Shown here in pieces: positions 34,031 to 46,696 of a DNA stretch of 64,000 nucleotides. The notes under the pieces are model-generated. The model was not told the origin of the DNA, made no database searches, and saw only the letters and a program-made list of their open reading frames with translations. Made by a program: the position numbers and the translations under genes. The stretch's first letter is position 1, and each line of letters starts with the position of its first letter. The DNA is from Ornithinimicrobium sediminis (GTDB lineage: Bacteria > Actinomycetota > Actinomycetes > Actinomycetales > Dermatophilaceae): assembly GCF_021272345.1 (NCBI RefSeq), contig NZ_JAJSDQ010000002.1, positions 248,001 through 312,000 of the forward strand, written 5' to 3'.

Positions 34031-34065
34031 GGTGGTCCTTCCGTGTGCGGTTGGGCCTCCCACGT

Positions 34066-34071
34066 TAGCCT
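34066..34071 (+). promoter_or_regulatory. -10 element of a leaderless tsaB promoter
   Basis: TAGCCT ends 6 bases before the tsaB GTG at 34078, in the 47-base gap between divergent starts. Confidence 0.55.
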
Positions 34072-34077
34072 GAGGCG

Positions 34078-34755
34078 GTGCTGCTCGCGATCGACACCTC
34101 CACGTCCCTGGTCGGGGCGGCCGTGCACGACGGCGACGTCCTGCGCAGCGAGGTGGCCAGGGAGGACGTCCGTCGGCACGGTGAGCTCCTCGCCCCGGCC
34201 GTGCAGGCGGCGCTGGGGGAGGCGGGGTGCTCCCGCCGAGACGTCACGGTCGTGGCGGTCGGCGTCGGACCGGGACCCTTCACCGGGCTGCGGGTGGGTG
34301 TGGTCACCGCCCTCGTGCTGGGGCACGTGCTGGGGGTGCCGGTGCACGGGCTGTGCTCCCTGGACGCGATGGCGGCCGACGCCGCCACGTCCGCGTCTGC
34401 GCCGGCCGACCTGCTCGTCGCCACCGACGCGCGCCGCAAGGAGGTCTACTGGGCGCGGTATGCCGTGTCCGGGGGGCTGGCGCGACGCGTCCAGGGCCCG
34501 GGGGTGGCGCGGGCGACGGACCTGCCCGAGGACCTGCGTGGCCTCCCCGCGGTGGGGCGCGGGCCGGACCTCTACCCGGAGGCGCTGCACGGCATACCGG
34601 GCCCTCGCGACGTGCGACCCGGCGCGCTCGCCTCCCTGGCGGTGCGCGCGCTGGCCGGGCACGGCCCCGACACCGTCCTGCTGCCCCCGGAGCCTCTCTA
34701 CCTCCGCCGCCCGGACGCCGTCGCGGCGGCTCCTGCAGGAGCGCGAGCACGATGA
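34078..34755 (+). CDS. tsaB: tRNA t6A synthesis protein TsaB
   Basis: A 225-aa member of the Kae1/TsaD-like fold that supports the threonylcarbamoyl transfer to A37 of ANN-reading tRNAs. LLAIDTSTSLVGAAVHD is the N-terminal ATP-like fold strand; VGVGPGPFTGLRVGVVTA is the TsaB signature; VATDARRKEVYWARY follows. The GTG start is leaderless (TAGCCT). It overlaps rimI by 4 bases (ATGA), and tsaD follows; the three form the usual operon. Confidence 0.92.
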   Translation: MLLAIDTSTSLVGAAVHDGDVLRSEVAREDVRRHGELLAPAVQAALGEAGCSRRDVTVVAVGVGPGPFTGLRVGVVTALVLGHVLGVPVHGLCSLDAMAADAATSASAPADLLVATDARRKEVYWARYAVSGGLARRVQGPGVARATDLPEDLRGLPAVGRGPDLYPEALHGIPGPRDVRPGALASLAVRALAGHGPDTVLLPPEPLYLRRPDAVAAAPAGARAR

Positions 34756-35228
34756 GTGCGGTCACCAGGCCCCTGCGCTGGCAGGACCTGTCCGCGGTCG
34801 CCTCGCTGGAGCAGCTGCTGCACCCGGACGACCCCTGGAGCGTGGCCACGTGGTGGGCCGAGCTCGCCGAGCGCCCTCGTCGCGACTACGTCGTGCGGGT
34901 CGAGAGCGAGCAGCTGGTCGGCTACGCCGGGCTCGACCTCGCGGGCGACAGCGCCGACGTGATGACCGTCGCCGTCGACCCGCAGCGGCAGGGCCAGGGA
35001 CACGGTGACGCGCTGATGGAGCACCTGCACTCCCGGGCTGCCCGTGCGGGCTGCGACTCCGTGCTGCTGGAGGTGCGGGAGGACAACCGTGCCGCCCGTG
35101 GGCTGTACGACCGGCACGGCTACGTCCTGGTGCACCGGCGGCGTGGCTACTACCAGCCGTCCGGTGTCGACGCGCTCGTGCTCCGGCGCAGTCTCGGAGC
35201 AGAGGCCCAGGAGGGACACGATGTCTGA
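34752..35228 (+). CDS. rimI: ribosomal protein N-alanine acetyltransferase RimI
   Basis: A 158-aa GNAT acetyltransferase that acetylates the N-terminus of ribosomal protein bS18 in the type enzyme. The acetyl-CoA loop is [38 protein letters not shown] is the RimI signature. The ATG at 34752 overlaps the tsaB stop, and the last 8 bases overlap tsaD. The tsaB-rimI-tsaD arrangement supports the call. Confidence 0.9.
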   Translation: MSAVTRPLRWQDLSAVASLEQLLHPDDPWSVATWWAELAERPRRDYVVRVESEQLVGYAGLDLAGDSADVMTVAVDPQRQGQGHGDALMEHLHSRAARAGCDSVLLEVREDNRAARGLYDRHGYVLVHRRRGYYQPSGVDALVLRRSLGAEAQEGHDV

Positions 35229-36267
35229 CGCACCGCTGGTGCTCGGCCTGGAGACCAGCTGCGACGAGACCGGCGTGGGCATCGTGCGCGGCCACACGCT
35301 GCTGGCCGACGCCGTGGCGAGCAGCGTCGACGAGCACGCACGCTTCGGCGGGGTCGTGCCGGAGGTGGCCAGCCGCGCCCACCTCGAGGCCATGGTCCCC
35401 ACGGTCGAGCGCGCCTGCACGCAGGCGGGGGTGCGGCTCCAGGACCTCGACGCCGTCGCCGTCACTGCCGGCCCGGGCCTGGCCGGCTCGCTGCTCGTGG
35501 GCGTCGCTGCCGCGAAGGCGCTCGCCCTGGCGCTCGATGTCCCGCTCTACGGGGTCAACCACCTGGGGGCGCACGTGGCGGTCGACGTCGTGGAGCACGG
35601 TCCCCTGCCGGAGCCCACGATGGCGCTGCTGGTGAGCGGTGGTCACTCCAACCTGCTGCTGGTGCCCGACGTCACCCACGACATCCGGTCGCTCGGCGCC
35701 ACGGTCGACGACGCCGCCGGAGAGGCGTTCGACAAGGTCGCCCGCGTGCTGGGGCTGCCCTTCCCGGGGGGACCGCACATCGACCGCGTCGCCCGGGAGG
35801 GTGACCGTGTCGCCATCGACTTCCCTCGCGGCCTCACCTCTGGTCGTGACCTCCAGCGACACCGGTTCGACTACTCCTTCTCCGGTCTGAAGACCTCTGT
35901 CGCCCGGTGGGTGCACGCCCGTGAGGAGTCGGGCGACCCGGTGCCGGTGGCCGACGTGGCCGCGAGCTTCCAGGAGGCGGTGGTGGACGTGCTCACCCGC
36001 AAGGCCGTCGCTGCATGCCGCGAGCACGACGTCCACGACCTGCTCATCGGCGGCGGCGTGGCCGCCAACACCAGGCTGCGTGCGCTGGCCCAGGAACGGT
36101 GCGACGCGGCCGGCATCCGCATGCGGGTCCCACGCCCCGGGCTCTGCACCGACAACGGAGCCATGGTCGCTGCGCTGGGCGCACTGATGGTCACGGCGGG
36201 ACGGCCACCCTCCCGGCTCGACCTGCCCGCCGACTCCTCCCAGCCCGTGGAGGTCGTCCAGGTATGA
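35221..36267 (+). CDS. tsaD: tRNA N6-adenosine threonylcarbamoyltransferase TsaD
   Basis: A 348-aa catalytic subunit of t6A synthesis. The N-terminus is [15 protein letters not shown]; the metal-binding HLGAH is at 114-118; [13 protein letters not shown] and the C-terminal [14 protein letters not shown] complete the ASKHA/Kae1 core. The start at 35221 overlaps the rimI stop by 8 bases, and the stop overlaps the following lipoprotein gene by 4. It carries out the transfer of the threonylcarbamoyl group from TC-AMP to tRNA. Confidence 0.95.
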   Translation: MSDAPLVLGLETSCDETGVGIVRGHTLLADAVASSVDEHARFGGVVPEVASRAHLEAMVPTVERACTQAGVRLQDLDAVAVTAGPGLAGSLLVGVAAAKALALALDVPLYGVNHLGAHVAVDVVEHGPLPEPTMALLVSGGHSNLLLVPDVTHDIRSLGATVDDAAGEAFDKVARVLGLPFPGGPHIDRVAREGDRVAIDFPRGLTSGRDLQRHRFDYSFSGLKTSVARWVHAREESGDPVPVADVAASFQEAVVDVLTRKAVAACREHDVHDLLIGGGVAANTRLRALAQERCDAAGIRMRVPRPGLCTDNGAMVAALGALMVTAGRPPSRLDLPADSSQPVEVVQV

Positions 36268-38000
36268 GGTCTCTGCGCCGCACGGGGTCCGCGGCCGCCG
36301 CGCTGGTCCTGCTGCTGACCGCGTGCAGCACCTCCGAGGGTGACGGCGGCGGGGAGACCAGGGCGCCGGCGGCCACGGCCACCGCCACGGCACCGTCAGC
36401 GCGGACTGCGACGCCCTCGGAGGGGGACACCGCCACACCCACCGCCACCGCCACCGACGCCGTCCTGCCGGGCCTGCCGTCCGAGGAGGACGTGGCGCAG
36501 GCCGGGTCCGAGGTCGGCGAGCTCAGCCTCCGCCGCCTCGCCGGCCAGCTGGTGGTCGCCTCCTACGGTGGCACCGACCCTCGTGCCGCCGCAGACCTCG
36601 TGGCGCAGCACCACCTGGCCGGTGTGATCACGCTGGGCGACAACGTGCCTGCGGACCCCGGACAGCGGGTCGAGACGCTCACCGCGCTCACCGAGACGGT
36701 CGACGCCGCGGTGCGCGCGGACGGACGGGACTGGCCCGCCTTCCTCGCGATCGACCAGGAGGGCGGGCCCGTGACCCGGGTCGGCGCCCCGCTGGACCGC
36801 TGGCCGGCTGCGATGGCCCTCGGGGCGGCCGGGGACACCGACCTGGCCCGCCGGGTGGCGCGGGCCTCGGGCAGCCAGATCAGGGCCCTGGGCTACACGG
36901 TCGTCCTCGCGCCGGTCGCCGACGTCACCACGGGGCCCGACGACCCCACCATCGGCCTGCGCTCACCGGGCTCCGACCCGGCGCTGGTGGGCCGGATCGC
37001 CCTCGCCCAGACCCACGGCTACCTCCAGGCAGGGGTGGTGCCCGTCGCCAAGCACTTCCCGGGGCACGGGTCGGTGCCGGCGGACACCCATGTGGAGGAG
37101 GCCCGCCAGGAGGCCGACCTCGACACCCTGGCGCAGCGTGACCTCTTGCCCTTCGAGGTGCTGGTGGACGCGGGGGTGCCGGCGGTGATGACCGCTCACA
37201 TCGTCCTGGAGGCCCTCGACCCCGACGCGCCCGTCACCCTGTCGCGTCCCGTGCTCACCGGGCTGCTGCGGGATGAGCTGGGGTTCGGCGGCCTGGTGGT
37301 CACCGACGCGCTGAACATGCAGGCGGTGGCCGGGGTCGCCGGGTCGGGTGAGGCGGTCGTGCGCTCGGTCGAGGCCGGTGCCGACGTCGTGCTCATGCCG
37401 GCGGACCCCGGCGCTGCGGTCGACGCGCTGGTCGCTGCCGTGGAGGAGGGACGGCTGGACCGTGCTCGCCTCGAGCGGTCGGCCGCGGTCGTCGTGGCCA
37501 CCGTGCGCGCGGCGGGAGCGGTCGCCGGACCGGACCCGGGACGGGTCGGGGCGGACGGCGCACTGGCCGACGAGCTCGCCGCCGCGGCGGTCACCTGGCT
37601 CGGGGACGGCTGCGCCGAGCCCGTGCTGGACGACGCCGTCCAGGTGGCGGGCGGACGTGAGCAGGACCGGCAGCGCTTCAGCACCGCAGCCACGGAGGCC
37701 GGGCTGACGACGGGAACGGGGCCCGTGGTCGCGCTGGTGCCGCCACGTGGCCTGCGCGCTGCCGGTGACGACCCCGGTGACCCGGCTGGCGTGGCGGGAC
37801 AGGCCGACGTGGTGGTGAGCCTCGGTGCACCGTTCCCCCTGGCGCAGGCGGCACCCGACCAGGTGGTGATCGGTGCCTACGACGACTCGGCGGCGGCCAT
37901 GGCAGCCGTGGTGGCGGTTCTCACCGGAGCCGCCGACGCCCCCGGCACGCTGCCGGTGGAGGTCGGCCGGCACGCCATCGGCACCGGGTGCACGGGCTGA
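36264..38000 (+). CDS. glycoside hydrolase family 3 lipoprotein (NagZ-like)
   Basis: A 578-aa lipoprotein. A signal with lipobox LLTAC (about residues 17-21) is followed by a Thr/Ala/Pro-rich linker and a GH3 domain: [31 protein letters not shown], the catalytic-loop motif [14 protein letters not shown] near residue 262, and the Asp nucleophile in [13 protein letters not shown] near 348. This is the beta-N-acetylhexosaminidase branch of GH3, which trims GlcNAc from cell-wall fragments. The ATG at 36264 overlaps the tsaD stop, so it is read with the t6A operon. A second, poorly conserved C-terminal domain follows. Confidence 0.87.
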   Translation: MRSLRRTGSAAAALVLLLTACSTSEGDGGGETRAPAATATATAPSARTATPSEGDTATPTATATDAVLPGLPSEEDVAQAGSEVGELSLRRLAGQLVVASYGGTDPRAAADLVAQHHLAGVITLGDNVPADPGQRVETLTALTETVDAAVRADGRDWPAFLAIDQEGGPVTRVGAPLDRWPAAMALGAAGDTDLARRVARASGSQIRALGYTVVLAPVADVTTGPDDPTIGLRSPGSDPALVGRIALAQTHGYLQAGVVPVAKHFPGHGSVPADTHVEEARQEADLDTLAQRDLLPFEVLVDAGVPAVMTAHIVLEALDPDAPVTLSRPVLTGLLRDELGFGGLVVTDALNMQAVAGVAGSGEAVVRSVEAGADVVLMPADPGAAVDALVAAVEEGRLDRARLERSAAVVVATVRAAGAVAGPDPGRVGADGALADELAAAAVTWLGDGCAEPVLDDAVQVAGGREQDRQRFSTAATEAGLTTGTGPVVALVPPRGLRAAGDDPGDPAGVAGQADVVVSLGAPFPLAQAAPDQVVIGAYDDSAAAMAAVVAVLTGAADAPGTLPVEVGRHAIGTGCTG

Positions 38001-38006
38001 CCGCCC

Positions 38007-39257
38007 TCAGGTCGACCCGCCGGCGCAGGGCGTCACCCACAGGGCCGTGCCTGCCGGGCCCGCGGTCCGTCCCCGGCTGCTCACGCGCACCAGCACCAGC
38101 GTCGCCTCCTGGCTCCCCCGCGGGCGCACCCTGCGGCGGAGCTCCTCGGCATCGACCCAGCCACCGCGCTTCTTCACCGTCAGGGGGCCGATGTCGTTGC
38201 TGCGCGCCCACTGCCGCAGGACCTTGACCTGCAGGGGGAGCACCTCGCGCACCTGCAGGCAGCGTGCCCAGGGCGTGAGCACCCGACGGTCGGACACGAC
38301 ATAACCCGCACCGGGCGCGCACTCGCCGCCCCCGACGACCCCGCACACCGCCGGGACCAGGCCTGCGGCCAGGACGGCCCGGTCGGGGTCGTAGACGTAG
38401 TCACCGGCGGTGACCGTCCCTCCGGTCTCCGGTCGGTCCGCGACCGGAGCCGACAGCGCGTGCCACCGGGCGCCGTCGTGCACGACGGCACTGCGGCCGG
38501 GCCGGTCGACGAGGTCGCCCCACCAGATGGTGCACTCGAGCGCCTCCCCGCCGTAGGACAGCCACTCCGCCTGAGCCCCGTCGGGCACCTCGGCATGCGG
38601 GAAGCCGGGGCCGAGCTTGGCTCCGACGGCCGGGAGCCGGGCAGCGACGGACCGCACGTAGTCCCAGGACGGTGACACCTCGCCGAGACGGAAGACCCGC
38701 CTGGTGCGGCCACGGGCGTCCGCGACGCCCGGGACCCGCCGGGCCGGATCCAGCCAGGCCCCCGCGCCCTCGGCCGGGGGGGTGGGCAGCACCACGTCCT
38801 CGGCCCGGGAGTGCAGCACCCTGACCCGGTCGTGGTCCGCCAGGTTGGCCGCTGCCACTGCTGCTGTGACAGGGTCGGACTCCACCGCCGTCACCTCCAG
38901 ACCTCGCTGTGCCAGCGCTGCGGTGTCCACCCCGATGCCGCACCCGAGGTCCCAGACGTGCTGCGTGCCCGCGTCGGCGAACCGTCCGGCATGGCGCCGC
39001 GCCACTGCGGCCCGGGACGCCTGCTCGAGGCCGTCGGCGGTGAACAGCATCCGCTGCGAGGCCGGACCGAGCTTGGTGACCGCGCGCCCCCGCAGCCGGG
39101 ACTGGGTCATCACGGCCGCGACCAGGTCGGCGCCCAGCCCGGTGTGCCGCAGCCGCTCGGCGACCGCGAGCGCCTGGTCCTCCGTGTAGGGAGGCAGGGA
39201 CCCGAGCACGGCCCGCCCCTCAGGGCCGGCCAGCCAGGCGACGGTGCGGGCGTCCAC
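38007..39257 (-). CDS. class I SAM-dependent methyltransferase with THUMP-like C-terminus
   Basis: A 416-aa protein. The methyltransferase motif I is VWDLGCGIGVDTAALA, followed by VTAVESDP (acidic end of strand 2). The N-terminal part (LRGRAVTKLGPASQRMLFTADGLEQASR) and the C-terminal RQWARSNDIGPLTVKKRGGWVDAEEL are the parts I recognise from the actinobacterial THUMP-domain-like methyltransferases. An RNA or nucleoside substrate is plausible but not shown. The GTG at 39257 is the start; CAGGAT ends 6 bases upstream. It converges on the GH3 gene, with 6 bases between stops. Confidence 0.75.
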   Translation of the reverse strand: MDARTVAWLAGPEGRAVLGSLPPYTEDQALAVAERLRHTGLGADLVAAVMTQSRLRGRAVTKLGPASQRMLFTADGLEQASRAAVARRHAGRFADAGTQHVWDLGCGIGVDTAALAQRGLEVTAVESDPVTAAVAAANLADHDRVRVLHSRAEDVVLPTPPAEGAGAWLDPARRVPGVADARGRTRRVFRLGEVSPSWDYVRSVAARLPAVGAKLGPGFPHAEVPDGAQAEWLSYGGEALECTIWWGDLVDRPGRSAVVHDGARWHALSAPVADRPETGGTVTAGDYVYDPDRAVLAAGLVPAVCGVVGGGECAPGAGYVVSDRRVLTPWARCLQVREVLPLQVKVLRQWARSNDIGPLTVKKRGGWVDAEELRRRVRPRGSQEATLVLVRVSSRGRTAGPAGTALWVTPCAGGST

Positions 39258-39295
39258 CCCCCTATCCTGCCGTGACCTGCTGGTTGAATGGGCGC

Positions 39296-40528
39296 ATGGG
39301 GCACGCATGGAAGTCCTGGGTCCTCCGGACGGGAGCGCTGGCGGCCGGCGCCCCGCTGGGCGTCGCCGCAGTGGTGACCGGCGTCGACGCCGTGCGCAAG
39401 CGGCGCACCACGGAGGTCCACGAGGCACCCGACCACCCGCCGCGACGCGCGGTGGTGAGCGGCAACGCCCTCACCACCTTCACCTACGGGGACCATCTCT
39501 ACGAGGCCATGCTCGAGGCCATCGAGCAGGCCGAGAGCCATGTCTACCTGGCCAGCTACATCTGGAAGGGTGACGCGGTCGGTCAGCGCTTCAAGGACGC
39601 CGTCGTCGCGGCGGCCGACCGGGGCGTGCAGGTCTGCGTGGTCTTCGACGGCTTCGCCAACCTCGTCGTGCCACGGGAGTTCAAGGAGTTCCCTCCCGGC
39701 GTCCACCTGATGAAGTTCCCCACGCTGCGCCCGGGCCTGGCCCTGGTCGACGTCCGTCGCACGGGCCGGGACCACCGCAAGGTCCTCGTCGTCGACGACC
39801 GGATCGGCTTCGTGGGCGGCTACAACATCGGCGACCTCTACGCCACGCAGTGGCGGGACACCCACCTGCAGGTGGAGGGGGAGGCGGTGTGGGAGCTGGC
39901 CAACACCTTCGTCGACTTCTGGAACCGGCATCGCCGACCCGGCCTGCCGGCGCTGCACGACAGCGGCTCACCGCGCTGGGACGCCACGATCCGGGCCGCC
40001 CGCAACGAGCCGAGCCGGGTGGTCTTCCCGGTGCGCGGTGTGTACCTCGAGGCGATCGACCGGGCCAGCCATCACATCTGGATCACCCAGGCCTACTTCA
40101 TCCCCGACCGGGAGATCATGCACGGCCTGCTCAGTGCGGCGGCCCGCGGCGTCGACGTGCGGGTGCTCACCCCGGAGCGGTCCAACCACGTCGTCGCCGA
40201 CGCGGTGGCCCGCAGCTACTTCGCCGACCTGCTCCGCGGCGGCGTGCGGATCTTCCTCTACTGCGACGCCATGGTGCACGCCAAGACCGCGACGGTGGAC
40301 GGTGCGTGGACCACGGTGGGCACCGCCAACATCGACCGGCTCTCCCTGCGTGGCAACTACGAGGTCAACCTGGAGATCCTCGACGCCGGGCAGGCCGAGG
40401 TGATGGAGTCCATCTTCCGCGCCGACCTCGCCAACAGTGTCGAGATGACGCTCGAGGAGTGGGAGGACCGCGACCTGGTGCACCGGGCCGTCGAGCGGGT
40501 GCTGCGCCCGCTGCAGCCCCTGCTGTGA
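39296..40528 (+). CDS. phospholipase D / cardiolipin synthase-like protein
   Basis: A 410-aa PLD-superfamily protein. An N-terminal hydrophobic segment (LRTGALAAGAPLGVAAVVTG) probably anchors it to the membrane. Two HKD-type motifs are present: DHRKVLVVDDRIGFVGGYN near residue 158 and VHAKTATVDGAWTTVGTANI near 326. This is the pair used by cardiolipin synthases to transfer phosphatidyl groups. The ATG at 39296 follows TTGAAT by 6 bases, a weak leaderless element. It ends just before the groES control region. Confidence 0.85.
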   Translation: MGHAWKSWVLRTGALAAGAPLGVAAVVTGVDAVRKRRTTEVHEAPDHPPRRAVVSGNALTTFTYGDHLYEAMLEAIEQAESHVYLASYIWKGDAVGQRFKDAVVAAADRGVQVCVVFDGFANLVVPREFKEFPPGVHLMKFPTLRPGLALVDVRRTGRDHRKVLVVDDRIGFVGGYNIGDLYATQWRDTHLQVEGEAVWELANTFVDFWNRHRRPGLPALHDSGSPRWDATIRAARNEPSRVVFPVRGVYLEAIDRASHHIWITQAYFIPDREIMHGLLSAAARGVDVRVLTPERSNHVVADAVARSYFADLLRGGVRIFLYCDAMVHAKTATVDGAWTTVGTANIDRLSLRGNYEVNLEILDAGQAEVMESIFRADLANSVEMTLEEWEDRDLVHRAVERVLRPLQPLL

Positions 40529-40538
40529 GGACGGGCCT

Positions 40539-40565
40539 CTGGCACTCGGCTTGACCGAGTGCTAA
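40539..40565 (+). promoter_or_regulatory. CIRCE operator 1 (HrcA site) of groES
   Basis: The right arm GAGTGCTAA (40557-40565) is perfect and the left arm CTGGCACTC (40539-40547) matches 7 of 9, with a 9-base spacer, as in the CIRCE consensus. The promoter -35 TTGACC lies inside it. Confidence 0.85.
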
Positions 40566-40579
40566 AGACTGCCTAGATT
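40551..40579 (+). promoter_or_regulatory. groES-groEL promoter
   Basis: TTGACC (40551-40556) and TAGATT (40574-40579) are exactly 17 bases apart. The -35 overlaps CIRCE 1 and the -10 lies just before CIRCE 2, so HrcA would block polymerase binding. Confidence 0.8.
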
Positions 40580-40583
40580 CGAC

Positions 40584-40610
40584 TTAGCACTCGCGGCATG
40601 CAAGTGCCAG
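40584..40610 (+). promoter_or_regulatory. CIRCE operator 2 (HrcA site) of groES
   Basis: The left arm TTAGCACTC (40584-40592) is perfect; after 9 bases the right arm AAGTGCCAG (40602-40610) keeps the AGTGC core. It covers the expected transcription start. Confidence 0.75.
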
Positions 40611-40715
40611 AGCTTGGTCGGGTCGACCCCCGCGACGGCGGTCCGACCAGGACGAGTGACTCACCACCAGCAGTTGACATCACCCAGTCGACACTGACGA
40701 AGGGAAGGCCCCACC

Positions 40716-42711
<1,996 letters not shown>

Positions 42712-42734
42712 CCGACCCTGCCGCGCACACGGCA

Positions 42735-42770
42735 ACGGCCCCGGACGATCCATGGATCGTCCGGGGCCGT
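42735..42770. terminator. bidirectional terminator between groEL and whiB3
   Basis: A perfect 36-base palindrome (18-bp arms centred between 42752 and 42753), situated between two convergent stops. Confidence 0.85.
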
Positions 42771-42779
42771 CGTCGTCGC

Positions 42780-43055
42780 TCAGGCCGGCCCGTAGGCCGC
42801 CTCGCGCTCGCTCTCGGTCATGGCGCCCCAGACCCCATAGGGCTCCCGCACCTGGAGTGCGTGCTCACGGCACTGCTCCAGCACCGGGCACTGACGGCAT
42901 ACCTGCTTGGCCCGCTCGTCGCGGCGCCGGCGAGCCGGCCCCCGCTCACCCTCGGGGTGGAAGAAGACCTCCGGGCTGACGGTCCGGCACAGTCCGCGGT
43001 ACTGCCACTCCCACAGCTCGGCTACCGGCCCGGGTTGACGTGCTACTTCGGCCAC
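42780..43055 (-). CDS. whiB3: WhiB3-like iron-sulfur regulator
   Basis: A 91-aa WhiB protein. The Fe-S Cys are C23, C53, C56 and C62; WEWQYRGLCRTVSPEVFFHP and VREPYGVWGAMTESERE match the WhiB3 branch, known in mycobacteria as a redox and virulence-lipid regulator encoded next to groEL1. The start is taken as GTG at 43055 because the AGGAGGAG (43060-43067) six bases upstream is a ribosome binding site; an ATG at 43070 would translate that site. It is divergent from sigD. Confidence 0.88.
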   Translation of the reverse strand: MAEVARQPGPVAELWEWQYRGLCRTVSPEVFFHPEGERGPARRRRDERAKQVCRQCPVLEQCREHALQVREPYGVWGAMTESEREAAYGPA

Positions 43056-43139
43056 CGTGCTCCTCCTCATGTCGTAGTCCGGCGCGTGTGCACCTCGTAC
43101 AGGGGTAGTTACCCATCCGTAGACTCCGCAAACACGAGG

Positions 43140-43170
43140 CTGTCCACGGGCGCCGTCGAGGCGGTACTCT
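43140..43170 (+). promoter_or_regulatory. candidate sigD promoter
   Basis: CTGTCC (43140-43145) and TACTCT (43165-43170) are 19 bases apart, in the 146-base divergent gap between whiB3 and sigD. Confidence 0.35.
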
Positions 43171-43201
43171 CTGTGCGAGCGAGAAGACGAGGAGGGGGAC
43201 C

Positions 43202-43861
43202 ATGTGGGCCGTGCCGGTCCCGAACGCAGGCGCTGGGCGCGGCCCCCGTCCCGTGGCTGAGCGCGCCCCCCGCCCGGCCGTAGTGCGCAGCCTCGACCGG
43301 GTGCCCGGGCCTCCCTGCCTGTCCGAGCTGGTGGGGCAGGCACGCTCCGGGGACGAGAGCGCGCGCGAGCGGCTTCTGGCGCAGACCCACACCATCGCCC
43401 TGCGCTACGCCCGCGGCCGGCTGGGAGCCTTTCCCGACGGAGCGGGGGCCTCCGCGGAGGTCGCCCAGGAGGTGTGTGTGGCCGTCCTGGCAGCCCTGCC
43501 GGACTTCGAGGACAGAGGGGCACCGTTCGAGTCCTTCGTGTATGCCGTCGCCAGCAGGAAGGTCAGCGACGCGCAGCGACGTGCCCTGCGCGCCCCGCGG
43601 CCCACCGACGACGTCCCCGACTCCGTCGACCCGGCTCCGGGCCCCGAGGACATCGCGCTCTCGAGCGACGAGTCCCGCCGCGTGTCCCGCATGCTCGGGA
43701 CGCTGCCTGACCACCTGCGCGAGATCCTCGTCCTGCGGGTGGCCGTCGGGATGACCGCCGAGGAGACGGGCCGGGCCCTGGGCATGACGTCCGGCGCGGT
43801 CCGGGTGGCACAGCACCGGGCGCTGAACCAGCTCCGCGACCAGTGGAAGGTGGCGATATGA
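43202..43861 (+). CDS. sigD: ECF sigma factor, SigD-like
   Basis: A 219-aa ECF sigma factor. Sigma2 includes [25 protein letters not shown] and [20 protein letters not shown]; sigma4 includes [20 protein letters not shown], then [20 protein letters not shown]. The next gene is a membrane anti-sigma factor of the RsdA type, overlapping by 4 bases, and the whiB3-sigD-guaB order matches mycobacteria. The ATG at 43202 has GAGGAGGGGG in front. In mycobacteria SigD acts in stationary phase; the regulon here is not visible. Confidence 0.88.
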   Translation: MWAVPVPNAGAGRGPRPVAERAPRPAVVRSLDRVPGPPCLSELVGQARSGDESARERLLAQTHTIALRYARGRLGAFPDGAGASAEVAQEVCVAVLAALPDFEDRGAPFESFVYAVASRKVSDAQRRALRAPRPTDDVPDSVDPAPGPEDIALSSDESRRVSRMLGTLPDHLREILVLRVAVGMTAEETGRALGMTSGAVRVAQHRALNQLRDQWKVAI

Positions 43862-45111
43862 AGGACTCCTTGCGGGACATCGCCGCCGACGACGCGCTGC
43901 TCGATGCGCTGGGCTCCCGGCGTCCGACCGGCTCCGCGGACCCCGTGGTGCGCGGGTTGGTCGCCTGGGTGGACGACATCGACGCGGATCTCTCCGCCAC
44001 GAGCCGCCCGCGAGCCCGCGGGCGCCATCGCCGGCGGTCTCCGGGCGTCCCACTGATCTCAGCGGTCGTGCTCACCCTCGGCGGTTCGTCCGTGGCGGCT
44101 GCCCTCACCGGTGCGGACGTGCCGGTGCTCACGGCGATGGGGCGCGAGGTGTTGGCGCTCGCCCCGGGCGGCGACGCGTGGCTGGCCGAGGTCGACGCGG
44201 CGTCGGCCGCAGCCGACGACCGTGCCTCGGCAGAGCATGATGCGACCGGTGTGACGGCCGACGACCACGACCACGACCACGAGGTGGAGCAGGCCTCCAG
44301 CACGCGTGTCCTGCTGTCAGCGGTCCTGGACGGCTGGTCCGGCTCGGACTGGCTGCAGAGCTCCGCGGGCGTGCTTCAGGAGACCGCGGACGTGCTCCAG
44401 GGGACCGGGAGCGGCTCGACGGTGGTGGGCGAGGACGACGGCACACATCCTCCTCAGGGCCCGGTGTCGTCCTCGGCCGAGGAGCCCGAGGGGGACGGGA
44501 CGAGCAGCCCGCAGCAGAGCGGCTCGGCGACGCAGAGCGACCCGCCGCGTCGCACCGACCCGCCGCGGCCGGCCGACCCTCCGGGGCAGGTCGAGGAGGG
44601 CCGCACCACCCCGACTGCGCCGCCGAGCCGCACCGACCCGCCGCGGCCGGCCGACCCTCCGGGGCAGGTCGACCCTCCGGGGCAGGTCGAGGAGGGCCGC
44701 ACCACCCCGACTGCGCCGCCGCGCCGCACCGACCCGCCGCGGCCGGCCGACCCTCCGGGGCAGGTCGAGGAGGGCCGCACCACCCCGACTGCGCCGCCGA
44801 GCCGCACCGACCCGCCGAGGGCGACCGACACCGGACGTCCCAGCGAGCTGCCTACCCCGTCGTCGTTGCCGACCGCCACGGACGACCCGCGCCGCGGGCC
44901 CTCGTCACCGACGCCCCCCACACCGACGGACCCCACACCGACGGACCCCGCACCGACGGACCCCGCTGCGACGTCTCCCGGCGGTGCAGGAGCCCCCGGC
45001 GGTGCAGGAGCCCCCGGCGGCGGCGGAGCGACCGGCACGGACCCGTCGCAGGACATCGCTCCGGTGGAGCCCACCACCGGTGACCTGGGGGACGGCGGGC
45101 CGACCGGCTGA
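43858..45111 (+). CDS. rsdA: membrane anti-sigma-D factor RsdA-like, repeat-rich tail
   Basis: A 417-aa protein. The N-terminus ([17 protein letters not shown], then [15 protein letters not shown]) is the sigma-D-binding helix region of RsdA. A basic patch ([12 protein letters not shown]) precedes one membrane helix ([21 protein letters not shown]). The outside part has a His/Asp stretch ([11 protein letters not shown]) and then a long Pro/Thr/Asp-rich tail with three to four tandem units, including [19 protein letters not shown]. In RsdA the outer part controls proteolytic release of SigD. It overlaps sigD as ATGA. Confidence 0.85.
   Translation: MKDSLRDIAADDALLDALGSRRPTGSADPVVRGLVAWVDDIDADLSATSRPRARGRHRRRSPGVPLISAVVLTLGGSSVAAALTGADVPVLTAMGREVLALAPGGDAWLAEVDAASAAADDRASAEHDATGVTADDHDHDHEVEQASSTRVLLSAVLDGWSGSDWLQSSAGVLQETADVLQGTGSGSTVVGEDDGTHPPQGPVSSSAEEPEGDGTSSPQQSGSATQSDPPRRTDPPRPADPPGQVEEGRTTPTAPPSRTDPPRPADPPGQVDPPGQVEEGRTTPTAPPRRTDPPRPADPPGQVEEGRTTPTAPPSRTDPPRATDTGRPSELPTPSSLPTATDDPRRGPSSPTPPTPTDPTPTDPAPTDPAATSPGGAGAPGGAGAPGGGGATGTDPSQDIAPVEPTTGDLGDGGPTG
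44551..44820 (+). repeat. 78-base tandem repeat in rsdA
   Basis: Units start at 44551, 44629, 44725 and 44803 (the last partial). The spacing is 78, 96 and 78 bases; the second unit has an extra 18-base internal duplication (GACCCTCCGGGGCAGGTC). They are in frame and near-identical, so copy number could vary between strains. Confidence 0.9.
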
Positions 45112-46656
<1,545 letters not shown>

Positions 46657-46684
46657 GGGCGCTCGCGCCCGGGCAGTTCGCTTG

Positions 46685-46690
46685 TACCCT
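46685..46690 (+). promoter_or_regulatory. -10 element of a leaderless guaB3 promoter
   Basis: TACCCT ends 6 bases before the GTG at 46697 and there is no ribosome binding site. Confidence 0.55.
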
Positions 46691-46696
46691 TGCCCG

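Noticed and set aside
43056-43070. WhiB3 start at ATG 43070
   Set aside because: The codons after it are the AGGAGGAG ribosome site for the GTG at 43055.
44551-44820. CRISPR-like spacing of repeats
   Set aside because: Repeats are contiguous, in frame and encode a Pro-rich tail; no spacers or cas genes.
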